A stretch of 64,000 nt of DNA. Source: JAJEBT01 sp965214975. GTDB taxonomy: Bacteria > Pseudomonadota > Alphaproteobacteria > MPNO01 > UBA830. The stretch is from contig OZ244055.1 in assembly GCA_965214975.1 (NCBI GenBank), positions 1,984,001-2,048,000 of the forward strand, read 5' to 3'. Under the pieces are notes generated by a model. That model had not been told where the DNA came from, did no database searches, and worked only from the letters and a program-made list of their open reading frames with translations. Every line of letters starts with the position of its first letter. The stretch's first letter is position 1. Both the position numbers and the translations under genes were made by a program. Shown one piece after another: positions 48,178 through 60,064 of this stretch.

Positions 48178-48674
48178 CCGAGGCACCGCTCACCGGCACC
48201 GACCGGAAAGAGACCCTTTCTCCCGTCCGTGCCAAGGCTCTGGCGGCGCGCGCGGGCTATTCGGTTTCCGCGCCGCGACCTGACCGGGACAGCGCGGATT
48301 CGCGGATTCAGGCGGGAGGTGCGTACCGCTCCGCACTCGACCTGCAACTGGAGGCCACGGCCGGCATCAGCGAGCCGCGGGACGGCTTCATTCCGTTTCG
48401 GCTGTCCGTCAAGAATTACAACGATCTTCGGGTCGAGACACAGACACCGCGGTTGCTCGTGGTGCTGGAACTTCCGAGAGACGAGGTGCAGTGGATGAGC
48501 GTTACAATGGAAGAGCTCGTTCTGCGCCGTCGCGCCTACTGGTTGAGCCTGGAACAGGCCCATGATGAAATCACGGATCAACAGACCGTCAGCGTTCGCA
48601 TCCCCGAACGGAACGTGCTCAATGTCGAGACCCTGCAGGAACTGATGGATCGGTCCAGGACGGGAGAGATCTGA
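48174..48674 (+). CDS. DUF4365-like protein
   Basis: A 166-residue protein starting at a GTG that overlaps the preceding stop (GTGA). Landmarks are ALAARAGYSVSAPRPDRDSA, SALDLQLEATAG, and LLVVLELPRDEVQWMSVTME, which follow the spacing of DUF4365 proteins (an N-terminal DxQ-x-K/E-x-T core and a beta-rich half). That family has a PD-(D/E)XK-like pattern and often occurs in defence loci. Here the usual QLKAT reads QLEAT, so the putative lysine is missing and activity is doubtful. Assignment is by eye. Confidence 0.5.
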   Translation: MTEAPLTGTDRKETLSPVRAKALAARAGYSVSAPRPDRDSADSRIQAGGAYRSALDLQLEATAGISEPRDGFIPFRLSVKNYNDLRVETQTPRLLVVLELPRDEVQWMSVTMEELVLRRRAYWLSLEQAHDEITDQQTVSVRIPERNVLNVETLQELMDRSRTGEI

Positions 48675-49807
48675 TGCAAGTCAGCATTCACGACCGCGAG
48701 GCGCTGCTGGCGATTTCGCCGACGGCGCTGTCCGCTTATGCCCGTATCGCCGGTTGGAGCCAAAAGGAATCGCACCGTGAGCACTCGGATGTCTACATCG
48801 GCGACGCGCTGCCGGAAATCATCGTGCCGCGCACGACGCGCCTCGGGGACTACGCGAGTGCGGTGGCGGCACTGATCGAGACCTTCGCGCAGGTTGCCCG
48901 TGAGGACACGCTGACCGTATACCGCTCGCTGGTGACAGCGGATCGTGACGTCATTCGCGTTCGAGCGGCGGGGAGCGGCGACGGCAGCCTGGGGTTGAAC
49001 GACGGCGCGAACGTTGTCGCGGGTGCCCGTGACATGGTGCTGTCGGCGGCATGCTCGCTTCACGACCCGAGGCCGGTGTACCGAGCCGGAGCGAATCGGG
49101 AAGCGACAGAACTGTTGCGGCTGATGCGGCTCGGGCAGACGGACCAGGGCAGCTTCGTTGTCACGGTGTTGACGCCGGTCATGCCACCGCTCATGCCGGC
49201 GCTGTTAGAGGATCCGGATGACCGCAATGCACCGATCGCGCGTCGCATGACGCGACGACTTGTCGAAGCGCTGACCGCGGCGCATTCGGCAGTGGAACGG
49301 GCGGGTTCCGGCGATGACGGCGCCTTCGGAGACACCGTGGCCAGCGGGGTGAGCGCCAATCTCTGCGAGGCGCTGGTCCGGATCATCGAACCGTTCCCGG
49401 CGCTGGACATCAAAGTCTCGTGGGCTCGGACGCGGCCAACGACAACGTCGGGGACCGTTCGTTTCGGCCAGTCGGACGCGGCGCTACTGCGCGAGGCTGC
49501 GCGCTTGCTTCGCGAGCGCGCTCCGAAACCCGACATGCGTCTCCATGGCTTTGTCCGTATCCTGGAACGCGGAGAGAAGGAGGTCGACGGAACCATCAGG
49601 CTCCGCACCGAAATCGACGGACAACGGCAGTCGGTGACGGCGGTCCTGGAGCAGGCGGATTACGAGTGCGCGGTTCAGGCCCACGGGGATCGGGTGCCGG
49701 TGGTGCTCCTGGGCGATCTCGAGCGTGCCGGCCAGAGATGGAAGTTGCTCAATGCCCGCATAGAGGATGTCTTGCGCGATGACGGGCAGGAACCGGAAGA
49801 CGGTTGA
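48674..49807 (+). CDS. Protein of unknown function, 377 residues
   Basis: The ATG shares a base with the previous stop (TGATG), so it is coupled to the DUF4365-like gene. I recognise no family. The N-terminal half is mixed helix and strand (ALLAISPTALSAYARIAGWS, SDVYIGDALPEIIVP). The middle contains SFVVTVLTPVMPPLMPALL followed by an arginine-rich helix. The C-terminal third looks like a beta domain (GFVRILERGEKEVDGTIRLR, DRVPVVLLGDLERAG). It has no signal peptide or transmembrane helix. Position within the island suggests a defence role, not shown by any motif. Confidence 0.7.
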   Translation: MQVSIHDREALLAISPTALSAYARIAGWSQKESHREHSDVYIGDALPEIIVPRTTRLGDYASAVAALIETFAQVAREDTLTVYRSLVTADRDVIRVRAAGSGDGSLGLNDGANVVAGARDMVLSAACSLHDPRPVYRAGANREATELLRLMRLGQTDQGSFVVTVLTPVMPPLMPALLEDPDDRNAPIARRMTRRLVEALTAAHSAVERAGSGDDGAFGDTVASGVSANLCEALVRIIEPFPALDIKVSWARTRPTTTSGTVRFGQSDAALLREAARLLRERAPKPDMRLHGFVRILERGEKEVDGTIRLRTEIDGQRQSVTAVLEQADYECAVQAHGDRVPVVLLGDLERAGQRWKLLNARIEDVLRDDGQEPEDG

Positions 49808-49814
49808 CGGGGCC

Positions 49815-50147
49815 GTGCCACGATCCCGTGTTTCCGAATCCCATGTCGAAGGCGCCGCGCTCGACGGGCTTACCGGTTCGGGTTGGAGATCGCTCACGAC
49901 TCCGACGGAGCCGGAACATGATCCGATCGCGATTCTGGCGCGGCTCGATTCCGATGGCGCGCCGCACCGCAATCCGGACGGCAGGGAAGTCGGCTCCCCT
50001 CATCTGCATCTCTACCGGGAGAGATGCGACGACAAGCGGGCCTTTGCCGTTTCGCCCGACACATTCCCGAATCTCGACGATCCGCGGCTGATGCTCGACG
50101 ACTTCATGCGGTTCTGCAACATCAGCGAACCGCCGTTCATCCGGTGA
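49815..50147 (+). CDS. DUF6978 protein with a replaced N-terminus
   Basis: The C-terminal 70 residues match DUF6978: DGAPHRNPDGREVGSPHLHL, then DDFMRFCNISEPPFI. Such proteins are usually about 150 residues with a conserved first half. Here that half is gone, and the segment RVSESHVEGAALDGLTGSGW resembles the HsdR N-terminus (TESDVEDATLEWLEALGW) in protein and DNA. I choose the GTG at 49815, 8 nt after the previous stop, giving 110 residues; an ATG at 49767 would overlap the previous gene by 41 nt. It is probably a truncated or rebuilt gene. Confidence 0.5.
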   Translation: MPRSRVSESHVEGAALDGLTGSGWRSLTTPTEPEHDPIAILARLDSDGAPHRNPDGREVGSPHLHLYRERCDDKRAFAVSPDTFPNLDDPRLMLDDFMRFCNISEPPFIR

Positions 50148-50158
50148 AGGCCGTTCAC

Positions 50159-50923
50159 ATGATCCAGGATGTACAGGCGTTGGTGGAACGTTACTCAGCC
50201 TGGCTGAAGGAGAAGACGAGCCTCCGCGAGGCGGGCGATTGCGTCGAGATCACCACGCCGTACCTGGACCGGCACAACGACTACCTCCAGATTTACGCCA
50301 AGCGCGCCAATGACGGTTTCGTGTTGACGGATGACGGGTATGTTCTCGACGACCTGGAGCTGTCCGGGTGCAGAATCGACAGTCCGAAGCGCCAGGCCCT
50401 GCTTGAAACGACGCTGAACGGATTCAGTGTGCGGGCGAATGGCCGCGCGCTTGAAGTCAAGGCGTCATCGGACAATTTTGCCTTGAGGAAACACAACCTC
50501 GTGCAGGCGATGCTGGCGGTCAACGATCTCTTCTATCTGGCATCGTCCAACGTCGAGGTCCTGTTTCGCGACGATGTGACCGAGTGGCTTGACGTTTCCG
50601 ATGTCCGCTACACGCCGGGCGTCAAATTCACGGGCAGGAGCGGCTACGATCATCGTTTCGATTTTGTCATACCGAAATCGAGAGTCCGGCCCGAACGCGT
50701 GCTTCGAGCGATCAACCGTCCCAGTCGCGACACGGCACAGACGATGGCGTTTTCCTGGGTGGACACCAAGGAGGTGCGTTCTTCCGGGGCCCGCGCCTAC
50801 GCAATTCTGAACGACTCCGGAGCAAGGGTTTCCGAGGCCGTGCTCGACGCGATGCGCAATTACGAGGTGCGTCCGGTATTGTGGTCAACCCGCGATGAAG
50901 CGCGCGACGAGTTGGCTGCATGA
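50159..50923 (+). CDS. DUF1828/DUF1829 protein
   Basis: A 254-residue protein with an N-terminal DUF1828 domain (IQDVQALVERYSAWLKEKTS, then DGFVLTDDGYVLDDLELSG) and a C-terminal DUF1829 domain (VEVLFRDDVTEWLDVSDVRY, FDFVIPKSRVRPERVLRAIN). Genes of this type often follow DUF6978 genes, as here, and the pair is thought to be a toxin-antitoxin or defence unit of unproven mechanism. The ATG at 50159 fits family starts; a GTG at 50144 overlapping the DUF6978 stop is possible. It overlaps the next gene by 4 nt. Confidence 0.75.
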   Translation: MIQDVQALVERYSAWLKEKTSLREAGDCVEITTPYLDRHNDYLQIYAKRANDGFVLTDDGYVLDDLELSGCRIDSPKRQALLETTLNGFSVRANGRALEVKASSDNFALRKHNLVQAMLAVNDLFYLASSNVEVLFRDDVTEWLDVSDVRYTPGVKFTGRSGYDHRFDFVIPKSRVRPERVLRAINRPSRDTAQTMAFSWVDTKEVRSSGARAYAILNDSGARVSEAVLDAMRNYEVRPVLWSTRDEARDELAA

Positions 50924-51522
50924 CCGGCTTCACCGAGTCCGATGTCGAAGACGCCGCCCTCGAACGGCCTGAAGCCCTCGGCTGGCGCATCGCCCGCGGT
51001 CCCGACCTCGCTCCGGATTCACCGGGTGCCGAACGGGCGGATTGCGGCGGGGTCGTGCTGGAGCGGCGGCTCCGCGGCGCCTTCGCGCGACTCAATCCCG
51101 ATCTCCCGGCCACGACCCTCGAGGACGCCTTCCGCAAGCTGCTTCGACCGGACGACGCAACGACGGAAGCGCGCACCCGCGCGATGCACCGGCGGCTGGC
51201 GAACGGCGCGACGGTCGAATGCCGCGCCGGCGACGGCACAGTTCGGGGCGCCCAAGCGAAAATCTCCGACTTCGACGATCCGGACGGCAACGGCTGGCTG
51301 GCCGTGGACCAGCTCGTTCCGTGGCGCAAGTTCCTGACGATCCTCCCGAAGGACATCGCCCAAGCCTTCGGCGGCCTCGTCCAACCGCTTTTCGCGCGCG
51401 CAGACGCGAACGCGCGCGCGTCCCACGTTCTTGCAGCACTGCGCGACACGCTGCCATCGGAACTGATTTCCGGCGAGGTGCGGATGGACGGCATTTCAGG
51501 TCTTCGGGAGACGGCAAGGTGA
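50920..51522 (+). CDS. Chimera of HsdR N-terminus and HsdS C-terminus
   Basis: Residues 1 to about 131 copy the HsdR head (TESDVEDAALERPEALGWRI onward), ending just before the PD-(D/E)XK nuclease residues, so no cleavage activity is possible. From about residue 132 the sequence is an HsdS tail: RKFLTILPKDIAQAFGGLVQ, then LAALRDTLPSELISGEVRM, matching the C-terminal helices of specificity subunits. The junction lies near 51312. The frame is open and uses GTGA/ATGA overlaps on both sides, so it is translated if the operon is. It may be a recombination scar, or a small protein that binds HsdM or HsdR. Confidence 0.75.
   Translation: MTGFTESDVEDAALERPEALGWRIARGPDLAPDSPGAERADCGGVVLERRLRGAFARLNPDLPATTLEDAFRKLLRPDDATTEARTRAMHRRLANGATVECRAGDGTVRGAQAKISDFDDPDGNGWLAVDQLVPWRKFLTILPKDIAQAFGGLVQPLFARADANARASHVLAALRDTLPSELISGEVRMDGISGLRETAR
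50932..51312 (+). repeat. Direct repeat of the hsdR 5' end, copy 1
   Basis: This 381-bp stretch aligns without gaps to 53382-53762 (constant offset 2450), at roughly 85-90 percent identity by eye. It encodes the head of the HsdR/HsdS chimera. Similarity stops abruptly at about 51312, where HsdS-tail sequence begins. Confidence 0.85.
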
Positions 51523-52757
51523 ATCAGGCCATTTCGGGAAGCTCCGCCCCGGCACGGATCGAGAGCCTGAAGGTGCAGAACTTCCGCGCGCTGCGCAGAC
51601 TCGAGATCAAGGACTTGACTCCGATGACGGTGCTGCTCGGCCCCAACGGAAGCGGCAAGTCCACGGTGTTCGACGTGTTCGCCTTCCTCGCGGAGTGTTT
51701 CGAATCCGGGCTTCGACGGGCCTGGGACAGACGCGGGCGCGCCAAGGAAATCAAGACCCGCGGCAACGAGGGGGCGGTGACGATCGAGCTCAAATACCGC
51801 GAGCGACCGAGAACACCGCTGATCACCTACCATCTGGCCGTCGACGAGCTCGCCGGCGCGCCGATGGTCGTCCGCGAGCGGCTACGGTGGAAACGAGGTT
51901 CCTACGGCGCTCCGTTCAGCTTCCTGGACTACCAGAAGGGCGAAGGCCAGGCGATCAGCGGCGACGAACCGGAAAGGCAAGACACCCGGATGGAGTTTCC
52001 GCTCCGGTCTCCCGATCTGCTGGCCGTCAACGCGCTCGGTCAGTTCAAGGAACACCCCCGCGTGGCGGCACTGCGCGACTTCATCATGGGCTGGCATGTG
52101 TCCTATCTTTCCGCCGAGAGCACGCGCGGACAGCCCGAAGCGGGACCGCAAGAGCGACTGAGCAAGACCGGCGACAATCTCGCCAACGTCATCCAGTATC
52201 TGGAAGAGAGCCATCCGGCGCGGCTTGAGCGGATTTTCGGCACATTGGGCGCGCGCGTTCCGCACGTCGAACACGTCCTGGCCAATCCCATGCCCGACGG
52301 TCGGTTGCTGTTGCAGATCAAGGACGCGACGTTCAGCCAACCGGTCCTGGCCCGGTTCGCTTCCGACGGCACCATGAAGATGCTGGCCTATCTCGTGTTG
52401 CTGCACGACCCGGCCCCGCCTCCGTTCATCGGCATCGAAGAACCGGAAAACTTCCTGCATCCTCGTCTTCTGCACGAGCTGGCGGAGGAGTGCCGGGGAG
52501 CGAGCGAGGCGACGCAGATCTTTGTCACCACCCATTCCCCGTTCTTCCTCGACGCTTTGCGCCCTCATGAGGTGCGGGTTCTGTGGCGCGATGAATCCGG
52601 CTACACGCGATGCCATTCCCTGGACCGCAACGACAAGGTCAGGGCATTCATGGATGCCGGCGCCCATCTGGGCGACCTCTGGATGGAAGGGCATTTCGGG
52701 GTCGGAGATCCGCTCACCGGAGGCGGAGTGCCAACGCGGGAAGGAGTCGGCTCCTGA
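51519..52757 (+). CDS. RloA-like AAA ATPase (AAA_21/SMC-type)
   Basis: A 412-residue ATPase of the RecF/SMC-like AAA_21 group. The start is a GTG overlapping the chimera stop (GTGA). Walker A is GPNGSGKST at 41-49, a signature-like FASDGTMKML lies at 280-289, Walker B is FIGIEEPE at 303-310 followed by NFLHPRLLHEL, and the H-loop histidine is His339 in VTTHSPFF. Related ATPases pair with TOPRIM or similar nucleases in anti-phage systems (OLD, AbiL, PARIS), and restriction-linked rloA genes sit inside hsd loci. Here the partner is the DUF4276 gene one base downstream. Confidence 0.85.
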   Translation: MNQAISGSSAPARIESLKVQNFRALRRLEIKDLTPMTVLLGPNGSGKSTVFDVFAFLAECFESGLRRAWDRRGRAKEIKTRGNEGAVTIELKYRERPRTPLITYHLAVDELAGAPMVVRERLRWKRGSYGAPFSFLDYQKGEGQAISGDEPERQDTRMEFPLRSPDLLAVNALGQFKEHPRVAALRDFIMGWHVSYLSAESTRGQPEAGPQERLSKTGDNLANVIQYLEESHPARLERIFGTLGARVPHVEHVLANPMPDGRLLLQIKDATFSQPVLARFASDGTMKMLAYLVLLHDPAPPPFIGIEEPENFLHPRLLHELAEECRGASEATQIFVTTHSPFFLDALRPHEVRVLWRDESGYTRCHSLDRNDKVRAFMDAGAHLGDLWMEGHFGVGDPLTGGGVPTREGVGS

Positions 52758-52758
52758 C

Positions 52759-53372
52759 ATGCGCGCCTCCCATCTGGAGTTCTACGTGGAAGAATTTTCC
52801 ATGAAGGTGTTTCTTGATACCTGGTTGACAGAATTTTTGCCGGAGGGCTGCACGTTCGAGATTTTCCCTTACCGGGGCAAGCCCGCGTTGCTGCGAAAGC
52901 TCCCGCAGCGCCTTGATGCCCATGCGGCACGGAAGCAGATCGAGCATCGGATCGTGATCCTCGTGGACCGCGACAGTGACAAATGCGATGAGCTCAAGTG
53001 CATGCTGGAAGAAATCTGCAAGAACGCCGGCCTTCGGTCGAAACGGGCTTCCGGAGACTCCGATTGGCAAGTCGTCACCAGGATCGCGATAGAGGAATTG
53101 GAGGCGTGGTACTTCGGCGACTGGCATGCGGTACGCGCGGCCTATCCGCGCGTACCGGAAAACATCCCAAGGCGGCAGGGCTATCGCGACCCTGACGCGA
53201 TCCAAGGCGGAACCTGGGAGGCGTTCGAGCGAATCCTGAAGAGACACGGATACTTCAGGACGGGTTTGCGCAAGAGCGAAGCGGCCCGGGCCATTGCCCC
53301 CCATATCGACCCGAACCGAAACCGGTCCCGCAGTTTTGCGGTGTTCCGTGACGCCGTCGAGGAGGCCGCTTC

Positions 53373-53376
<4 letters not shown>
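52759..53376 (+). CDS. DUF4276 protein, probable partner of the ATPase
   Basis: A 205-residue protein with the DUF4276 pattern: an N-terminal HLEFYVEEFSMKVFL with paired glutamates, the acidic DRD at 70-72 in IVILVDRDSDKCDELK, and RIAIEELEAWYFGDWHAV. The Glu...DxD layout resembles a TOPRIM-type nuclease or primase core, which is an inference. The ATG follows the ATPase stop by one base, and its stop overlaps the hsdR GTG by 4 nt. With the ATPase it forms a two-gene module similar in plan to AbiL/PARIS, but from a different family than the DUF4435 effector of PARIS. Confidence 0.8.
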
Positions 53377-56555
<3,179 letters not shown>

Positions 56556-56559
56556 CAGG

Positions 56560-56675
56560 GAGCCGAAAGCCGCGGGCCCGCAAAACCGGGCCGCCGCGCA
56601 TCAACCGCGACACCCGAAACCACCCCGACACGCCCCGGACCGTCCGCGATCGGGGAGCGCGGGATGGTCCCGGCG
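56560..56675 (+). repeat. Dispersed intergenic repeat, copy B
   Basis: It fills the whole gap between the convergent hsdR and ubiD genes. It shares the core of copy A (GCCGAAAGCCGCGGGCCCGC, GGGCCGCCGCGCATCAACCG and CACCCGAAACCACCCC). It contains a perfect 10-bp palindrome GCGGGCCCGC at 56572-56581 and ends in GGGATGGTCCCGG just at the ubiD stop codon. It may also serve as a bidirectional terminator, though no T-tract is present. Confidence 0.5.
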
Positions 56676-58310
56676 TCAGCGGTCGAGCGTCCGCACCTCC
56701 GTGTTCATCTCGAGATCGTTCCGCCGCCGCTGGGCGATGATCTCGCCGGTCACGAAGTGGTCGCCCTCGACTGCGCGCTGTGCCATGACCTCGAGCTCGT
56801 CGTTCCACTCGCCGAGCGAATAGCCGTGCCACGGCATCCTGGGCCGGAGCTCCGGCAGCCCGAGCTCCCGCCAGATCCCGAGCGCGTTCTCCATGTATTC
56901 CTTCTTGGGAAGCGACAGCGGCGGAAACGCCTCCTTGAGCGTCGCGTCGAACAGCACCGACGCGTCCTCGCCGCCGTTGCGCGCGCTGCGCGGGCCGTGG
57001 CCCTGGTCCCGGTGCTTGAGGATCTCGACGTCGAGCGCCGGATTGGCGCGGTAGGCCATGGCCCAGAAGATCGCGTCCGAATCCGTCGGGTCGATGTCCC
57101 CGTCGACCGCGATGACGTACTTGCCCGCCGCCCGGTGCAGCGAGGCCGCGCCGTAGAGCGCGCGCCAGATCTCGGTCCGCGCCATGCCCGCCTCGCACAC
57201 CACCACGATCAGCTTGCGGATGTTGGTCAGCGGCTCGTGCATCGAGACCCTGACGACGCCCTTGATGCCGAGATGGTCCCGGAGATGGCGCGTGAACATG
57301 GGCTCGTAGGCCAGGCGCTTGATGAGCGACGATTCGGAAGGGGTGACCTGGCTGATGATCGACGTCAGCACCGCGTCCTTCCTGCGGGTGATGCAGGTGA
57401 CGTCCATGTAGGCGTTGTACTCCTGCAGGTTGACGTGGCCGTGGGACTCGCCGAACGGGGCCTCGGGCTCGAGGTACTCGGTGTCGATGAGTCCCTCCAC
57501 GACGATCTCCGCCTCGGCGGGAACCAGCAGATCCACGGTGCGCGCCCGCACCACGTTGATGGGCGCGCCGGCGAGGGCGCCGGCGACGGCGAGCTCGTCC
57601 ACGGTCTCGGGCAGCTTGACCGCCGAGGTGAAGGTCACCGCGGGCGGCGCGCCGAGAACCACGGCGGCGGGCATCCGCTCGCCGCGGGCGCGGCACTTCT
57701 CCCAGTGCGCGTAGATGCCGGGGCGGAGCTCCAGCGACGGGTTCATCCCCATCCGGCGGGGCCCCTTGATCTGCCCCCGGTAGTTGCCCATGTTCTGGAT
57801 CCCGGTGTCGGGATCCTTGGTGATGTACTGCGAGAGCGTCGCGTAGGGGCCGTTGTCCCAGCCCGGCGTCGAGATCGGCACCGGAATGCCGTCGAGCCCG
57901 CGGCCCGGCGCGTCGAGCGCGTCGCCCTCGATCACGACCTCCTGGCACGGCGCGTCCCGCAGCGCGACCGGCGCGACCGGGTTCGAGATCGCCCGGTTCC
58001 AGGTCTCCTCGATCTCGTCGAGCTCGCACCCGATCCCGGTGCGGTAGATGTCGCGGTTGGCCGCCAGCACGCCGACGGCGACCGGAATGTCGTAGCGCCG
58101 CCCCTTCGAGTCGACCACGTTGGTGAACAGGAAGGCCCGGCGCTCGGACTCCTCGAGCCCGCCCCGGAACTGCCAGCGCACCAGCGGGTGCATCTCGGTG
58201 TCCTTGTTGATCTCGCGGTCGACGGTGACCAGGAGGCCCCGCTCGTCGAGCGCCCTGAGATGGTCGTGGAGATCCGGATACCCGCGCTCCGCCGCGCCGC
58301 CTTCCGCCAT
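56676..58310 (-). CDS. UbiD family decarboxylase, copy 1
   Basis: UbiD enzymes are prenylated-FMN-dependent reversible decarboxylases of aromatic and alpha,beta-unsaturated acids. This 544-residue copy has the catalytic triad in place: Arg178 in NMGNYRGQ, Glu283 and Glu288 in EPEAPFGESHGHV, at the spacing of Arg173/Glu277/Glu282 in Fdc1. Other landmarks are HPLVRWQFRGG and SQVTPSESSLIKR. It is the last of three tandem copies, 23 bp after copy 2. No ubiX, needed to make the cofactor, is in the window. The substrate is unknown; the nearby catabolic operon hints at an aromatic or unsaturated acid. Confidence 0.87.
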   Translation of the reverse strand: MAEGGAAERGYPDLHDHLRALDERGLLVTVDREINKDTEMHPLVRWQFRGGLEESERRAFLFTNVVDSKGRRYDIPVAVGVLAANRDIYRTGIGCELDEIEETWNRAISNPVAPVALRDAPCQEVVIEGDALDAPGRGLDGIPVPISTPGWDNGPYATLSQYITKDPDTGIQNMGNYRGQIKGPRRMGMNPSLELRPGIYAHWEKCRARGERMPAAVVLGAPPAVTFTSAVKLPETVDELAVAGALAGAPINVVRARTVDLLVPAEAEIVVEGLIDTEYLEPEAPFGESHGHVNLQEYNAYMDVTCITRRKDAVLTSIISQVTPSESSLIKRLAYEPMFTRHLRDHLGIKGVVRVSMHEPLTNIRKLIVVVCEAGMARTEIWRALYGAASLHRAAGKYVIAVDGDIDPTDSDAIFWAMAYRANPALDVEILKHRDQGHGPRSARNGGEDASVLFDATLKEAFPPLSLPKKEYMENALGIWRELGLPELRPRMPWHGYSLGEWNDELEVMAQRAVEGDHFVTGEIIAQRRRNDLEMNTEVRTLDR

Positions 58311-58333
58311 GGAGTCCTCCCCCGCGCCGACTG

Positions 58334-60064
58334 TCAGCCGTCGGCGTCCCTGACCTGCGAGGCGTCCTCGAGAACGTCCCAGTCCAGATCCTCGTCCGTC
58401 TCGCTGCCGGCGCCCGGGTTGCCGGCGTCGAGGGTCCGCACCTCGGTGTTGATGGGGACGTCGCCGCGCCGGTGCTGGGCGATGATCTGGCCGGTCGTCC
58501 AGTACTCGCCGCGCACGGCGCGCCGCGCCATCGCCTCGAGACCGCTGTTCCACTCGCCGAGGTCGTACCCGAACCACGGCGCCTTGGGGACGAGCTTCGG
58601 CAGCCCGAGCTCCTCCCAGATGCGCCGGGCGCGCTCCATGAACTCGCGCTTCGGCAGGGACACCGGCGGAAAGCTCTCCTTGAGCGTGGCGTCGACCAGG
58701 ACCGCGCTGTCCTCGGAATCGAGCAGGCTGCGCGGGCCGTGCCCCTCGTGCTTGTGCTTGAGGATCTCGACGTCGTTGTGGGGCTTGCACCGGTACGACA
58801 TGGCCCAGAACACGGCGTCGGTGTCGTCGGGGTCGATGTCCTCGTTGACCGCGATGATCCACTTGCCCTCGGCCTGGCGCAGCGAGGCCACGCCGTAGAG
58901 CGCGCGCCAGATCTCGGTGCGCGGAACGCCGCGCTCGACGACCACGACCATCAGCTTGTGAAGCGACGTCAGCGGCTCGTGGGTGGCGACGTGCCGGATC
59001 CCCTTGATGCCGAGATGGTCGCGCAGATGCTCGATCTGCCGCGCCTCGTAGGCCGGGCGCTTGATGGTGCTCGATTCGGAGGGCGTGACCTGGCTGACCC
59101 ACGACGTCATCACCGCCTTCCGGCGCCGCGTGATGGCGGTCACGTCGAGATAGGCGTTGTACTCCTGCAGGTTGACGTGGCCGTGGGACTCGCCGAACGG
59201 CGCCTCGGGCTCGAGCAGTTCCGTGCTGACGAACCCCTCGATGACGATCTCGGCCTCCGCCGGCACCACCAGATCGACAGTCTTGCACGCGACCACGTTC
59301 AGCGGCGCGCCGGCGAGGCCGCCCGACACCGCGAGCTCGTCGGCGCTCTCGGGCACCTTCTGCACCGCCGTGAACGAGACCACCGGCGGCGCCCCGACGA
59401 CGACGGCGACCGGCATCGGCTTGCCGAGCTTCTTCCATTCGAGCCAGTGCATGTAGCCGCCCGTGCGCAGTTCCGTCGACGGGTTCATCCCGAGCCGTGC
59501 CGGCGCCTTCACCATGGCGCGGTAGTTGCCCATGTTCTGGACGCCGGTGACCGGATCCCTGGTGATGAAATGGGACGACGAGAAATACGGCGCGTTGTCC
59601 CAGCCCGGGGTCGAGATCGGCACCGGGATGGCGTCGAGCCCGAAGCCGTTGACCAGTTCCTCGCCCTCGCGCACCACTTCCCGGCACGGCGCCTCGGCCG
59701 GCTCGACGACGCGCGGCGGGACCGGGTTGGCGATGGCGCGGATCCACGTGTCCTTGATCTCGCCGAGCTCGCAGCCGATCCCGGTGCGGTAGATGGCGCG
59801 GTTGCCGGCGAGGCCGCCGACGAGAACGGGGATGTCGAACCGGCGGCCCGTCGCGTCCGTGACGTTGGTGAACAGGAAGGCCTTGCGGTCCTTCTCCGCG
59901 ATGCCCCCGCGGAACTGCCAGCGCACCAGCGGATGCATCTCGGTGTCCTTGTCGATCTCGCGGTCGATCTCGACCAGGAGATCCTGCCGCCGCAGCTCCT
60001 CGATGTGCTCGTGCAGATCCGTGTAGCCGCGCGCGCGCGCGGCCGTTTCCGCGAAACCGGTCAC
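58334..60064 (-). CDS. UbiD family decarboxylase, copy 2
   Basis: A 576-residue paralogue, the closest to copy 1 (long identical runs such as EAPFGESHGHVNLQEYNAY). The triad is kept: Arg182 in QNMGNYRAM and the two glutamates in EPEAPFGES. The GTG at 60064 overlaps the stop of copy 3 by 4 nt (GTGA), which sets the start. It differs from its neighbours by an acidic C-terminal tail (GSETDEDLDWDVLEDASQ), perhaps an interaction segment. Whether the copies form homo- or hetero-oligomers is unknown. Confidence 0.87.
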   Translation of the reverse strand: MTGFAETAARARGYTDLHEHIEELRRQDLLVEIDREIDKDTEMHPLVRWQFRGGIAEKDRKAFLFTNVTDATGRRFDIPVLVGGLAGNRAIYRTGIGCELGEIKDTWIRAIANPVPPRVVEPAEAPCREVVREGEELVNGFGLDAIPVPISTPGWDNAPYFSSSHFITRDPVTGVQNMGNYRAMVKAPARLGMNPSTELRTGGYMHWLEWKKLGKPMPVAVVVGAPPVVSFTAVQKVPESADELAVSGGLAGAPLNVVACKTVDLVVPAEAEIVIEGFVSTELLEPEAPFGESHGHVNLQEYNAYLDVTAITRRRKAVMTSWVSQVTPSESSTIKRPAYEARQIEHLRDHLGIKGIRHVATHEPLTSLHKLMVVVVERGVPRTEIWRALYGVASLRQAEGKWIIAVNEDIDPDDTDAVFWAMSYRCKPHNDVEILKHKHEGHGPRSLLDSEDSAVLVDATLKESFPPVSLPKREFMERARRIWEELGLPKLVPKAPWFGYDLGEWNSGLEAMARRAVRGEYWTTGQIIAQHRRGDVPINTEVRTLDAGNPGAGSETDEDLDWDVLEDASQVRDADG

